Translations under genes and position numbers: made by a program
Part shown: positions 8,020 through 16,194 of the stretch, one piece after another
Numbering within the stretch: the first letter of the stretch is position 1
How the letters are laid out: the number at the start of each line of letters is the position of its first letter
Notes under the pieces: model-generated
Told to the model about the DNA's origin: nothing
Database searches by the model: none
The model's input: the letters and a program-made list of their open reading frames with translations, nothing else
Assembly: GCA_001898165.1 (NCBI GenBank)
Contig: MKTD01000064.1
Span: forward strand, 1-37,814
DNA: 37,814 nt
DNA from: Bacteroidia bacterium 43-41
GTDB taxonomy: Bacteria > Bacteroidota > Bacteroidia > Bacteroidales > Dysgonomonadaceae
Direction: 5' to 3'

Positions 8020-8048
8020 CAAATGTAGTTTTAAAAAAATAAAAAACA
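8020..8048 (-). promoter_or_regulatory. Promoter of the trp operon
   Basis: On the minus strand TTG (8048-8046) is followed after 18 bases by TACATTTG (8027-8020), a near-perfect Bacteroidota primary sigma factor promoter (TTTG-N19-TAnnTTTG). Transcription would begin about 8012, just upstream of trpL, giving a leader of about 175 bases before trpB. Confidence 0.8.
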
Positions 8049-8136
8049 ATGAATTTCTGTTTTTTTAACTTTTATTTTATTTTGTCTTTGTAGGGCTGCG
8101 AGATATCCTGCTATATACCTGACACCGCAAATTCTG

Positions 8137-8168
8137 TTTGCGGAATTGACTAAAAAATCGTTTCTTTG
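8137..8168 (+). promoter_or_regulatory. Promoter of fumC
   Basis: TTTG (8137-8140), 20 bases, then TTTCTTTG (8161-8168) fits the Bacteroidota promoter with one mismatch in the -7 box. It lies inside the open frame that extends upstream from fumC and therefore argues that translation starts at 8197, not 8146. Confidence 0.6.
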
Positions 8169-8196
8169 TCACGATAAAAAGGTTTTGAACGAAAAA

Positions 8197-9615
8197 ATGA
8201 ATCCTAAAAACTCCGAAGTAAAATACAGAATTGAAAAAGATACAATGGGAGAAGTAAAAGTTCCCGCTGATAAGCTCTGGGGTGCACAAACCGGACGTTC
8301 GCTCCATAATTTTAAAATCGGGGAACCTGCTTCAATGCCTCTTGAAATCATTTATGGGTTTGCCTACCTGAAAAAAGGCGCAGCGTATGCCAATTGCGAG
8401 TCAGGTGTATTGTCTCAGGAAAAACGGGACCTGATCGCACAAGTTTGCGATGAGATTCTGGACGGAAAACTGGATACTCAGTTCCCGCTGGTTATCTGGC
8501 AGACCGGATCGGGGACGCAAAGCAACATGAACGTAAACGAAGTGATTGCTAATCGTGCTCATCAGATTTCAGGGAAGGTAATAGGTGAAGGGGAAAAAAC
8601 CCTTCAGCCAAACGATGATGTAAATAAATCGCAATCATCCAACGATACATTCCCGACTGCGATGTCCATTGCTTGTTACAAAGAAATTGTCGAAATTACA
8701 TTGCCGGGATTACGTGGTTTACAAAAAACGCTTGCGGCTAAATCCATCGAAACGAAAGAGATTGTAAAGATCGGACGTACTCATTTTATGGATGCTACGC
8801 CCCTGACATTGGGACAAGAGTTCAGCGGATATGCTGCCCAGTTGGAACACGGTATAAAAGCCATCGAAAACTCATTGCCGCATCTGGCAGAACTGGCTAT
8901 TGGCGGAACTGCGGTGGGAACCGGTTTGAATGCTCCAAAAGATTACGATATCCTGGCAGCGAAATACATTGCCGAATTTACAGGCTTACCATTCGTAACT
9001 GCAAAAAATAAATTCGAAGCACTTGCAGCACACGATGCTCTTGTGGAGACGCACGGTGCATTGAAACAGGTGGCGATTTCCCTCAATAAGATAGCTAATG
9101 ATATTCGTATGCTTGCATCAGGACCGCGAAGCGGAATCGGAGAGATAACGATTCCTGCCAACGAGCCGGGTTCTTCCATTATGCCGGGGAAGGTAAATCC
9201 TACTCAGGTAGAAGCCATGACAATGGTTTGTGCACAGGTAATCGGGAACGATGCGACCATCGGCGTAGCCGGTATGCAGGGACAGTTTGAATTAAATGTT
9301 TTTAAACCGGTTATGGCGGCGAATTTTTTGCAGAGTGCCCGGCTTCTTGGAGACGCCGCGGTATCTTTCAATGAACATTGTGTTTCGGGAATAAAACCGA
9401 ATATAAAGAGAATAAACGAGTTGGTAGATAATTCCTTGATGCTGGTAACAGCCTTAAATACAAAAATTGGTTACTACAAGGCGGCTGAGATTGCCAATGC
9501 CGCTTACAAAAATGGTACTACCTTAAAAGAAGAAGCTGTGCGGCTGGGTTATGTAACTGCTGAAGATTTTGATAAATGGGTACAGCCCGTGAATATGATC
9601 AAACCTCTGGATTGA
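8197..9615 (+). CDS. fumC: Fumarate hydratase, class II
   Basis: This TCA-cycle enzyme interconverts fumarate and malate without an iron-sulfur cluster. From the chosen ATG the protein has 472 residues, close to the family norm; the longer in-frame start at 8146 adds 17 residues and overlaps the promoter. Motifs along the chain are [32 protein letters not shown], the catalytic His region [25 protein letters not shown] and the signature [11 protein letters not shown] from residue 325. The related aspartase shares the last signature, but the N-terminal and substrate-loop residues follow FumC closely. It is divergent from the trp operon. Confidence 0.95.
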   Translation: MNPKNSEVKYRIEKDTMGEVKVPADKLWGAQTGRSLHNFKIGEPASMPLEIIYGFAYLKKGAAYANCESGVLSQEKRDLIAQVCDEILDGKLDTQFPLVIWQTGSGTQSNMNVNEVIANRAHQISGKVIGEGEKTLQPNDDVNKSQSSNDTFPTAMSIACYKEIVEITLPGLRGLQKTLAAKSIETKEIVKIGRTHFMDATPLTLGQEFSGYAAQLEHGIKAIENSLPHLAELAIGGTAVGTGLNAPKDYDILAAKYIAEFTGLPFVTAKNKFEALAAHDALVETHGALKQVAISLNKIANDIRMLASGPRSGIGEITIPANEPGSSIMPGKVNPTQVEAMTMVCAQVIGNDATIGVAGMQGQFELNVFKPVMAANFLQSARLLGDAAVSFNEHCVSGIKPNIKRINELVDNSLMLVTALNTKIGYYKAAEIANAAYKNGTTLKEEAVRLGYVTAEDFDKWVQPVNMIKPLD

Positions 9616-9672
9616 AAAATTATTGCGCCGATAAAATTTAATCGCTTTTTATGAGGGTGGCTCTAATTTTGA

Positions 9673-9680
9673 TAACTTTG
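9673..9680 (+). promoter_or_regulatory. Promoter -7 box of the rlmD-type gene
   Basis: TAACTTTG matches TAnnTTTG and lies 20 bases before the ATG at 9701. The upstream TTTG element is not well formed. Confidence 0.5.
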
Positions 9681-9700
9681 TACGCTCAAAAAATTATTCA

Positions 9701-11125
9701 ATGGCAAAAAAGAGAAAGCAACTTCCTTTATTAGAAAATGTACTTATTACCGACGTGGCAGCCGAAGGCAAAGCGATTGCCAAGGTGGACGGGATGACTG
9801 TTTTTGTTCCATTCGCCGTTCCGGGTGATGTGGCCGATATACAGCTTATTAAAAAGAAAAGCAATTACGCCGAAGGCAAAGTAACCCGGTTTGAATCGTT
9901 TTCCGAAAAAAGGACGGAGGCTTTTTGTGAGCATTTTGGGATTTGCGGAGGCTGCAAATGGCAGATCCTGCCTTATGATGAGCAGTTGAAATACAAACAA
10001 AAACAAGTTATAGACCATCTTACGCGCATCGGTAAAGTAGAGTTGCCGGAAATTTCACCCATTTTGGGTGCGCCGGGAACCACGTTTTACAGAAACAAGC
10101 TGGAGTTCACTTTTTCTGACAGGCGGTGGCTTACAGAAAAAGAAATTTCATCGGATAAAGAGGCTATACAAATGAATGCGTTGGGATTCCACATTCCAGG
10201 AATGTTCGATAAAGTGCTTGACATAAACAAATGCTGGTTGCAAGACGATCTCTCAAACCAGATCAGGAATGCTGTCCGGGAATTTTGTCTGGAAAGTAAT
10301 TTCTCGTTTTTCGATCTGCGCAACCAAACCGGTTTGATGCGCACGCTTATCCTCCGCAACACGTCTGTTGGAGAATGGATGGTCATTGTGGTATTTTACG
10401 AAGATGATGCTGTAAAAAGAGAAAAGCTCTTGAATTTTGTCGCCGATAAGTTTCCGCAAATAACCTCGTTGCTCTACATTATCAACCAAAAAGCCAACGA
10501 TACGATTACCGACCAGGAGGTGTTGGTGTGGAAAGGGCGCGATTATATTCTGGAGGAGATGGAAGGGCTGCAATTTAAAATCGGCGCCAAGTCTTTTTAC
10601 CAAACCAATAGCTGGCAGGCTTATAATTTGTATAAGGTGGCGCGCGAGTTTGCCGGGTTGTCGGGGAGCGAGTTGGTGTATGATTTATATACCGGCACGG
10701 GAACCATTGCTAACTTTGTTGCGCGAGATGCCGGAAAAGTTATCGGGATTGAATTTGTGGAGGAAGCTATTGAAGATGCACAAAAAAATTCACGCAACAA
10801 CGGCATCGAAAATACGTTGTTTTTTGCCGGGGATATGAGAAAAATCCTGACGGAAGATTTTATTCATGAACACGGCCGTCCCGATGTGATCATCACCGAT
10901 CCTCCACGGGCCGGAATGCACGGTGATGTTATCGAGACTATCCTTTTTGCGGAACCGCAACGAATTGTTTATGTGAGTTGTAATCCTGCCACCCAGGCAC
11001 GGGACCTGAAGTTGCTGGACGGTAAATACCGGGTTGCGCGTGTGCAGCCGGTGGATATGTTCCCGCATACACATCACGTGGAGAATGTGGTGTTGTTGGA
11101 AAAGCGGAGCCTCCCTGTTACATGA
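9701..11125 (+). CDS. rlmD: 23S rRNA (uracil-C5)-methyltransferase, RlmD/TrmA family
   Basis: The 474-residue protein has the three parts of the RlmD family: an N-terminal TRAM RNA-binding domain (about residues 8-65), a [4Fe-4S] site formed by Cys76, Cys82, Cys85 and Cys178, and a C-terminal SAM-dependent methyltransferase with DLYTGTGTIANF, DPPRAGMH and the catalytic Cys in VSCNPATQARDL. FYQTN, typical of the family, precedes the SAM domain. Members methylate U1939 or U747 of 23S rRNA, or U54 of tRNA, and Bacteroidota often carry several paralogues. The family is certain but the exact target is not. Its end overlaps the convergent TraB gene by 8 bases. Confidence 0.85.
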   Translation: MAKKRKQLPLLENVLITDVAAEGKAIAKVDGMTVFVPFAVPGDVADIQLIKKKSNYAEGKVTRFESFSEKRTEAFCEHFGICGGCKWQILPYDEQLKYKQKQVIDHLTRIGKVELPEISPILGAPGTTFYRNKLEFTFSDRRWLTEKEISSDKEAIQMNALGFHIPGMFDKVLDINKCWLQDDLSNQIRNAVREFCLESNFSFFDLRNQTGLMRTLILRNTSVGEWMVIVVFYEDDAVKREKLLNFVADKFPQITSLLYIINQKANDTITDQEVLVWKGRDYILEEMEGLQFKIGAKSFYQTNSWQAYNLYKVAREFAGLSGSELVYDLYTGTGTIANFVARDAGKVIGIEFVEEAIEDAQKNSRNNGIENTLFFAGDMRKILTEDFIHEHGRPDVIITDPPRAGMHGDVIETILFAEPQRIVYVSCNPATQARDLKLLDGKYRVARVQPVDMFPHTHHVENVVLLEKRSLPVT

Positions 11126-12023
11126 CAGGTTCAACCTTGTACCCCAACTTCCGTAAACCGTTAATAAGGCCGTCTTTGCCCACCAGATGAAGGCATCCAA
11201 CTGCAACGAACGACGGTTTTTCCTGTATGATACCGGGAAGAATTTTCAGCCATTGTATGTTTCGATCCTTGTTCATCGCATCCTTTTCTTCCGGTGTGCC
11301 CGGGCAGGGATCATCGGGCAACTCCTCTTCGTACAAAGTGTTCAGCGCGTTAATATCCTGAGCCATATAGGCGCCTTGCAGTTTATCCATTTGCTCTTTC
11401 AGCATCTCGGGATGTTTTACCATGCACACGAGCAACTCGGCCTGCCTTTCGATGGTTTGCGAACCGAGCAGCATTTGGATCTGCTCTTCGGCAGTTTCCA
11501 ACGATCTTACGGGACGGAAACGTTTGGCCGCTTCATCCTGAAAATACTGGTCGATACTTGTTCCGCTTGATAAAGCAGGATAATATTTCTGATACAATGT
11601 GATGGAAATCAGATTGCTTAACATGGCAGGCTTCATTCTGCCAAGTTGATCCAGCCCCGTACCGACAAGCTCTTTCAGCGTTTTGTCGAGCAACTGAAAA
11701 TCCGTTTCGCTTATAAGTGTTTGGTAATTGTATTCGTTTGGCATTATAGCAGCGCCCATGATTTTCATTTGCATCTCATTCATTTTACTCATATCAAGCT
11801 CGCCTACCGTCTGTCCAGTTGCTTCGAAAGCTTCATCCAAACCGGCGATGCTATCTAAAAATGACAATGGGATCAAGTGATGTGTCCCAAACAGATAGGA
11901 GGGGGCTTCAAGCCCGTTTCCCGAAATTTTCCACAACAGCGAGTTCGCATTTTCCGCTGAGTTTGCACAGGCTGTCAGGGTGAAAAACAGAACCAGGCAG
12001 GCAATTAATTTTCGTAAATTCAT
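11118..12023 (-). CDS. TraB/GumN family lipoprotein
   Basis: The 301-residue protein starts with a lipoprotein signal: basic MNLRK, a hydrophobic core, and lipobox LTAC with Cys19. The mature part begins with LLWKISGNGLEAPSYLFGTHHLIP, the hallmark of the TraB/GumN (PrgY-like) family, which has conserved GTxH and Glu motifs and is thought to include metal-dependent hydrolases. The GCLHLVGKDGLINGLRKLGY segment near the end is the second family motif. The substrate is unknown. It follows a 57-residue membrane protein gene by 12 bases on the same strand, so the two form an operon. Confidence 0.88.
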   Translation of the reverse strand: MNLRKLIACLVLFFTLTACANSAENANSLLWKISGNGLEAPSYLFGTHHLIPLSFLDSIAGLDEAFEATGQTVGELDMSKMNEMQMKIMGAAIMPNEYNYQTLISETDFQLLDKTLKELVGTGLDQLGRMKPAMLSNLISITLYQKYYPALSSGTSIDQYFQDEAAKRFRPVRSLETAEEQIQMLLGSQTIERQAELLVCMVKHPEMLKEQMDKLQGAYMAQDINALNTLYEEELPDDPCPGTPEEKDAMNKDRNIQWLKILPGIIQEKPSFVAVGCLHLVGKDGLINGLRKLGYKVEPVM

Positions 12024-12035
12024 AAAAATGGAGGA

Positions 12036-12209
12036 TTATAGTTTCAGTTGATTTGCTGTCTTTGCTTCTTTCCCGATTCCAAGAAAATCGAATAAAAACC
12101 AAAAAATGGTAAATGATGGAATTACATCGATGACAGGTAAAGCAGCCGAAGCCATTCCAATAGCGTCGAGCACCATGCATTTGAAAAGTTTTTTGTATTT
12201 GCTTTCCAT
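12036..12209 (-). CDS. Small membrane protein (57 residues)
   Basis: A short frame starts MESKYKKLFKCMVLDAIGMA and ends TANQLKL. It has a basic N-terminus, one or two hydrophobic stretches around residues 11-45, and the turn GIGKEAK. The FDAIGM-x-PVID pattern resembles small conserved Bacteroidota membrane proteins of unknown function. Its reality is supported by a well-formed promoter just upstream (12227-12256) and by the 12-base spacing to the TraB lipoprotein gene, which it probably shares a transcript with. No function can be given. Confidence 0.75.
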   Translation of the reverse strand: MESKYKKLFKCMVLDAIGMASAALPVIDVIPSFTIFWFLFDFLGIGKEAKTANQLKL

Positions 12210-12226
12210 TTTCTCTTTGTTTGATG

Positions 12227-12256
12227 CAAATTTAGAACCTTTATTTCATATCTCAA
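12227..12256 (-). promoter_or_regulatory. Promoter of the small-membrane-protein/TraB operon
   Basis: On the minus strand TTG (12256-12254), 19 bases, then TAAATTTG (12234-12227) is an excellent Bacteroidota promoter. Its -7 box ends 17 bases before the ATG at 12209. Confidence 0.7.
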
Positions 12257-12319
12257 CTGTCAGAAGCGTTTTTAATATCAGTATCCGGGGAAAATCCCTT
12301 GGTGGTCATAACTATTCTA

Positions 12320-12559
12320 TTATTGTTTTAAAACATAATATCCACCTGTTTTTGGCGCACCTCTAAACTCTATGAGTCCTGCTTTTTTAAGTTTGCTAAT
12401 ATACCGCTCTGTTGTTGAAATACTTTTATTTATTCGTTCGGCAATGTCGTTAGTGTTAAGACCTTCCGATTCTGATATGAGATTAAGTACACTAAAATGA
12501 CTTTACTCGCGACTTTTTATTACCTGGGTCAAGATTTCTGCTGCGATGTAGTTTTTCAT
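12320..12559 (-). pseudogene. Winged-helix domain remnant of an ATP-binding/AlbA-type regulator
   Basis: An 80-codon frame begins MKNYIAAEILTQVIK, meets a TAA stop at codon 19 (12503-12505), and continues in the same frame as a helix-turn-helix: GLNTNDIAERINKSISTTER then YISKLKKAGLIEFRGAPKTG and GYYVL. The IxxRxGxxKxGYWxV style ending is typical of the C-terminal DNA-binding domain of AlbA_2/HATPase_c_4 (RecG-like) proteins. The rest of such a protein is missing. The piece is therefore a broken C-terminal fragment. If the stop were misread, it would be a small HTH protein. Confidence 0.6.
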
Positions 12560-12599
12560 TAGTTTTTATTATTCTCATTATGTTATTAAACCTCTTTCC

Positions 12600-12914
12600 T
12601 TATTTGAAATCGGAATAACGTTTTTTGCACTTTTCAGTTACATCTTTATAAGTCCAAGGGAACTTGTTGCGAATATTTTCTTCTGATAGCACTATACTCA
12701 AACCGTTTGCATCAGGATTGAGCGTGTAGCCCAATATCTTCACAAACAGTTCACGCAAAAATCCCTCCTGAAACTGCTCCTCCTTGCTGCTAAGGATATT
12801 TTCCTGGATTGCTGAATTTTGAAAATAGGCACTGAACAGCCTATAAGTAGCTTTGATTTTTTCGCTCTGCGAGGTGATATGTTTTTTCGTAATAACTCTC
12901 TGAAAGATACTCAT
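12600..12914 (-). pseudogene. N-terminal remnant of an Eco57I-like (type IIG) restriction-modification protein
   Basis: The 104-residue frame starts MSIFQRVITKKHITSQSEKI and includes KEEQFQEGFLRELFVKILGY followed by TLNP. This matches the opening of large Eco57I-class DNA methyltransferase/restriction enzymes, which are normally about ten times longer. After TLNPDANG the sequence no longer follows that family: the tail EENIRNKFPWTYKDVTEKC reads like the end of another protein. The frame is thus a truncated, possibly chimeric scrap of a defence locus. I cannot identify the second parent. It lies 40 bases from the HTH remnant on the same strand. Confidence 0.55.
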
Positions 12915-13044
12915 GTATTAGTTCTTAATGATTCGTTAACAAAAGTAGCGAAAGCCGAGCGGAGATCCAAATTTATTGAGGTAAAAAAAGAGACCATCCC
13001 TATTTTTTTGAGACAGCCTCTTTTGATATGTTCGGATAAAGGAT

Positions 13045-13566
13045 CTATGCGCCCGCCACAGTGCTGTTTAAGGGAGTATAGGTACGTTGTGCCAACTCTT
13101 TGTCCATTGTATAAATTCCAAAACCGTTGGTGCCGATCAGTTTTAAACCGTCAATCATTCCCTGGACGGCCTCTTCTTCCTCAACCTGTTCGTTCACAAA
13201 CCATTGCAGCATGCTTTCGGTTGCATAGTCGTTCTCGCTTCTTGCCAGGCTTACTAAGTTGTTGATCTGTCCGGTCACCACTTTTTCGTGTGCCAGGGTG
13301 TCTTCGAAAGCTTTTATGATCGATTCCCACGAAGTATCTACTTTTTCAATCGGTTTCAATTCAACTTTATTGCCTTTGGCAATCAGGTAGTTCATGAGTT
13401 TAAGAGAGTGGTCTTGTTCTTCCTGAAACTGCACCTTGAACCAGTTTGCAAATCCCATCAATCCTTCGTTTGCAAAATGAGCGGACATCGACAGATATAG
13501 ATATGCCGACCAAAATTCTACATTAACTTGCTCGTTAATAGCTTTTTCTAAATTTTTACTTACCAT
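13045..13566 (-). CDS. ftnA: Bacterial non-haem ferritin
   Basis: FtnA forms a 24-subunit shell that oxidises and stores iron in the cytoplasm. The 173 residues are typical. The ferroxidase-site ligands are visible: Glu17 in NVEFWSAYLYL, the EEQDHSLKL Glu/His pair in helix B, Glu in the helix C region and the QVEEE run in helix D. The four-helix bundle and the short E helix (IYTMDKELAQR) are complete. The gene stands alone, divergent from spt, with about 275 bases between them. Confidence 0.94.
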   Translation of the reverse strand: MVSKNLEKAINEQVNVEFWSAYLYLSMSAHFANEGLMGFANWFKVQFQEEQDHSLKLMNYLIAKGNKVELKPIEKVDTSWESIIKAFEDTLAHEKVVTGQINNLVSLARSENDYATESMLQWFVNEQVEEEEAVQGMIDGLKLIGTNGFGIYTMDKELAQRTYTPLNSTVAGA

Positions 13567-13776
13567 AATGTTCGTTTTTTAATGATTCATTAATTCTACC
13601 CTGTTAAACGTTTTTCAATTGAAAATGTTTTCGTTTGGTCTTGCTTTCTGAACAATCCGGCTGGTTTCCCGATACAACGAAACAGAAAAAATAAAATATT
13701 GAATTGTCTTATTATCACAGGCTTTGCTTTACAGTTATATTTTTTCTTGCCCACTTCGCATTATAAGAAATATTCG

Positions 13777-13784
13777 TATCTTTG
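13777..13784 (+). promoter_or_regulatory. Promoter -7 box of spt
   Basis: TATCTTTG matches TAnnTTTG exactly and lies 57 bases before the spt ATG. A weak TTCG element sits 18 bases upstream. Confidence 0.5.
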
Positions 13785-13841
13785 TATCCTGGTTTTTATT
13801 GGGAATAGATAAAATATCAAACTCATTTTAAATTTTATCTG

Positions 13842-15032
13842 ATGAATCTGTTAAAAGAGAAAATGATGAAGTACGATGCCCCACAGAAATTTAAGGCGGC
13901 AGGCATCTATCCATATTTCAGGGTTATCGAAAGTGATCAGGATACGGAAGTGATCATCAACGGCAAGAAAGTGTTGATGTTTGGGTCAAACGCTTATTTG
14001 GGACTCACCAATCATCCAAAGGTAAAGGAAGCGGCTGTTGAAGCCACCAAAAAATACGGTACGGGTATGGCCGGTTCACGTTTTCTGAACGGGACGCTGG
14101 ATATCCATATTGAACTCGAACAAAAGCTCGCCAATTTTTTAAGAAAAGATGACGCGATAGTTTTTTCCACCGGGTTCACCGTTAACGAAGGGGTGTTGGG
14201 CGCACTTACCGGACGCGAAGATTATATTATTTGGGACGAGAGGGACCACGCTTCCATTATCGAAGGCCTTCGTGTTTCGTTCTCTACCAAATTCAAATTC
14301 CGCCACAACGATATGGTATCGCTCGAAAGGCAATTGAAGCGTTGCGATCCCAACAAGGTGAAACTTATTGTGGTGGATGGCGTATTCAGCATGGAAGGTG
14401 ACCTGGCAGATTTACCGGGGATAGTTAAGCTGGCTAAAAAGTATAATGCCAACATCATGGTTGACGAAGCGCACGGCTTGGGTGTTTTAGGCAGGCGGTA
14501 TAATGGGAAGGGTGCTTGCGACCATTTCGGGCTGCTTCCCGAAGTGGATCTTGTTATGGGGACTTTCAGCAAATCTCTGGCCTCCATCGGCGGATTTATC
14601 GCGGGGGATTACCACACAATCAATTACTTGCGGCACAATGCCCGTACGTATATTTTTAGTGCGAGCATAACTCCTGCTGCTACGGCTGCTGCTTCTGCAG
14701 CCTTGGATATCTTGCGTACAGAGCCCGAAAGGATCAAGACCTTGTGGGAACTGACACATTATACCATTCAGCAATTCAAAGACCGCGGGTTTGAGGTGGG
14801 GCCGACTTCAACGCCAATTATACCTCTCTATATCCGTAGTGATGAAAAAACGTTTGCCATTACGAAACAACTGTTTGAGGAGGGGATTTTTGTGAATCCG
14901 GTTGTTCCGCCGGCTGTTGCTCCCAACGAAACACTGATCCGCTTCTCGTTGATGGCAACACACACCTACGAACAGATTGATTACGCTATAGATCATATCG
15001 ATAAAATATTTAAAAAGTTCGGTGTAATTTAA
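13842..15032 (+). CDS. spt: Serine palmitoyltransferase
   Basis: This PLP enzyme condenses serine with a long-chain acyl-CoA (or acyl-ACP) to start sphingolipid synthesis, a trait of Bacteroidales. The 396-residue protein follows the known Bacteroides SPT closely in motifs: DTEVIINGKKVLMFGSNAYLGL, AGSRFLNGTLDIH, VDGVFSMEGD, MVDEAHGLGVLG, and GTFSKSLASIGG with the PLP lysine Lys244. The C-terminal FVNPVVPPAV and LIRFSLMATHT stretches fit SPT better than the sister enzymes KBL (glycine C-acetyltransferase), BioF or HemA. It is a single-gene unit with its own promoter and terminator. Confidence 0.9.
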   Translation: MNLLKEKMMKYDAPQKFKAAGIYPYFRVIESDQDTEVIINGKKVLMFGSNAYLGLTNHPKVKEAAVEATKKYGTGMAGSRFLNGTLDIHIELEQKLANFLRKDDAIVFSTGFTVNEGVLGALTGREDYIIWDERDHASIIEGLRVSFSTKFKFRHNDMVSLERQLKRCDPNKVKLIVVDGVFSMEGDLADLPGIVKLAKKYNANIMVDEAHGLGVLGRRYNGKGACDHFGLLPEVDLVMGTFSKSLASIGGFIAGDYHTINYLRHNARTYIFSASITPAATAAASAALDILRTEPERIKTLWELTHYTIQQFKDRGFEVGPTSTPIIPLYIRSDEKTFAITKQLFEEGIFVNPVVPPAVAPNETLIRFSLMATHTYEQIDYAIDHIDKIFKKFGVI

Positions 15033-15054
15033 AACAATGCACAGACGGCACCGG

Positions 15055-15083
15055 GACCTCGAAATTCTGTTTCGGGGTCTTTT
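15055..15083 (+). terminator. Terminator after spt
   Basis: GACCTCGAAA and TTTCGGGGTC form a 10-pair stem (one G-T pair) with a TTCTG loop, followed by TTTT. It begins 22 bases after the spt stop codon. Confidence 0.8.
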
Positions 15084-15159
15084 GTTAGAGTGTGTTTTGA
15101 ATATTTTTATCTACTGTTTTTTAGTCATTTTTTGATGGGTTTGGACTTTCGTTTCTTAA

Positions 15160-16155
15160 ATGCCGAAAATTAAAAACAACGTTCAGGCGTTCCAAAGATT
15201 GTTTACAAAAAGAGAGATTTTGCAAGTCATTGATTTAACATACAGAAATAAAACAGGATTGCCCGAAGTGGTGGCTACCCTGGGTTTTTTCGATGGAGTT
15301 CACATCGGGCACCGGCACTTGATAGAACAGGTAAAAACCGAAGCAAACCGGTTGGAACTGCCATCAGCCGTTGTTACTTTCCCCGTGCATCCGCGAAAAG
15401 TTTTGCAGGCCGATTATCAGCCTAAACTGCTTTGCGGTTACGAAGAAAAACTGGAGCAATTGGCAACAACGGGAATAGATTATTGCATCAGTTTGCCGTT
15501 CACCACGGAGTTGTCGAGGTTAACGGCAAGTGAATTTATTACCCGTGTCCTGAAAGAAAAGATACACGTCAACACCATGCTGGTGGGATATGATCATCGG
15601 TTCGGGCATAATCGGGAAGAAGGTGTCGAAGAATATATTTTATACGGCAAAGCTGCAGGAATGAACATTGTTCAGGCCACGGAAATGCGTGTGGATGGAG
15701 AGGATGTGAGTTCTTCCCGAATCAGGCGTTTGCTGATGAAGGGAGAAATTGAAAAAGCCAATCAGTTACTCACTTATAACTATACATTGTCGGGAAAAAT
15801 TGTGGAAGGTTATCAGGTGGGGCGCACCATCGGCTTCCCGACTGCCAATGTGAAAGCGTGGGAAAAGTATAAAGTGGTCCCTTTACTGGGGGTTTACGCC
15901 GTGTTGGTCCATTTTCAGGGCAAAACGCATCGGGGAATGCTTTATATCGGTACTCGTCCGACCTTGCAAAACGGTACGGAGATCAGTGTTGAAGTAAATA
16001 TTTTCGATTTCGACGGGGATTTGTACAACGAGTCGCTGACGGTTGAGTTTATCGACTTCATTCGTGGAGATGAAAAATTCGATACTGTCCGGCAGCTTGT
16101 CGAACAGATATACCGGGATAAGGAGAATGTGATAAAACGATTGAAAGACGTATAA
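15160..16155 (+). CDS. ribF: Bifunctional riboflavin kinase/FMN adenylyltransferase
   Basis: RibF phosphorylates riboflavin to FMN and adenylates FMN to FAD. The N-terminal nucleotidyltransferase shows LGFFDGVHIGHRHLI (from residue 41) and DGEDVSSSRIRRLL. The C-terminal riboflavin kinase domain (about 190-325) begins with YTLSGKIVEGYQVGRTIGFP and includes the GVYAV and TLQNG motifs. The protein has 331 residues, about 20 more than usual, because of an N-terminal extension before VIDLTYRN; a later non-ATG start is possible. No FMN riboswitch is visible upstream. Confidence 0.94.
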   Translation: MPKIKNNVQAFQRLFTKREILQVIDLTYRNKTGLPEVVATLGFFDGVHIGHRHLIEQVKTEANRLELPSAVVTFPVHPRKVLQADYQPKLLCGYEEKLEQLATTGIDYCISLPFTTELSRLTASEFITRVLKEKIHVNTMLVGYDHRFGHNREEGVEEYILYGKAAGMNIVQATEMRVDGEDVSSSRIRRLLMKGEIEKANQLLTYNYTLSGKIVEGYQVGRTIGFPTANVKAWEKYKVVPLLGVYAVLVHFQGKTHRGMLYIGTRPTLQNGTEISVEVNIFDFDGDLYNESLTVEFIDFIRGDEKFDTVRQLVEQIYRDKENVIKRLKDV

Positions 16156-16194
16156 AAACTATCGCACCGGCATTCACCCCGACGAGATTGAATT

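Noticed and set aside
8041-8136. T-rich stretch between trp promoter and fumC as a terminator
   Set aside because: There is no stem next to the T runs; it is simply the AT-rich divergent promoter region.
12819-13265. 148-codon plus-strand frame between the restriction remnant and ferritin
   Set aside because: It is antisense to the ferritin C-terminus and the remnant, with no recognisable protein features.
14991-15159. FMN riboswitch upstream of ribF
   Set aside because: The 127-base interval holds the spt terminator and no RFN-element motifs.
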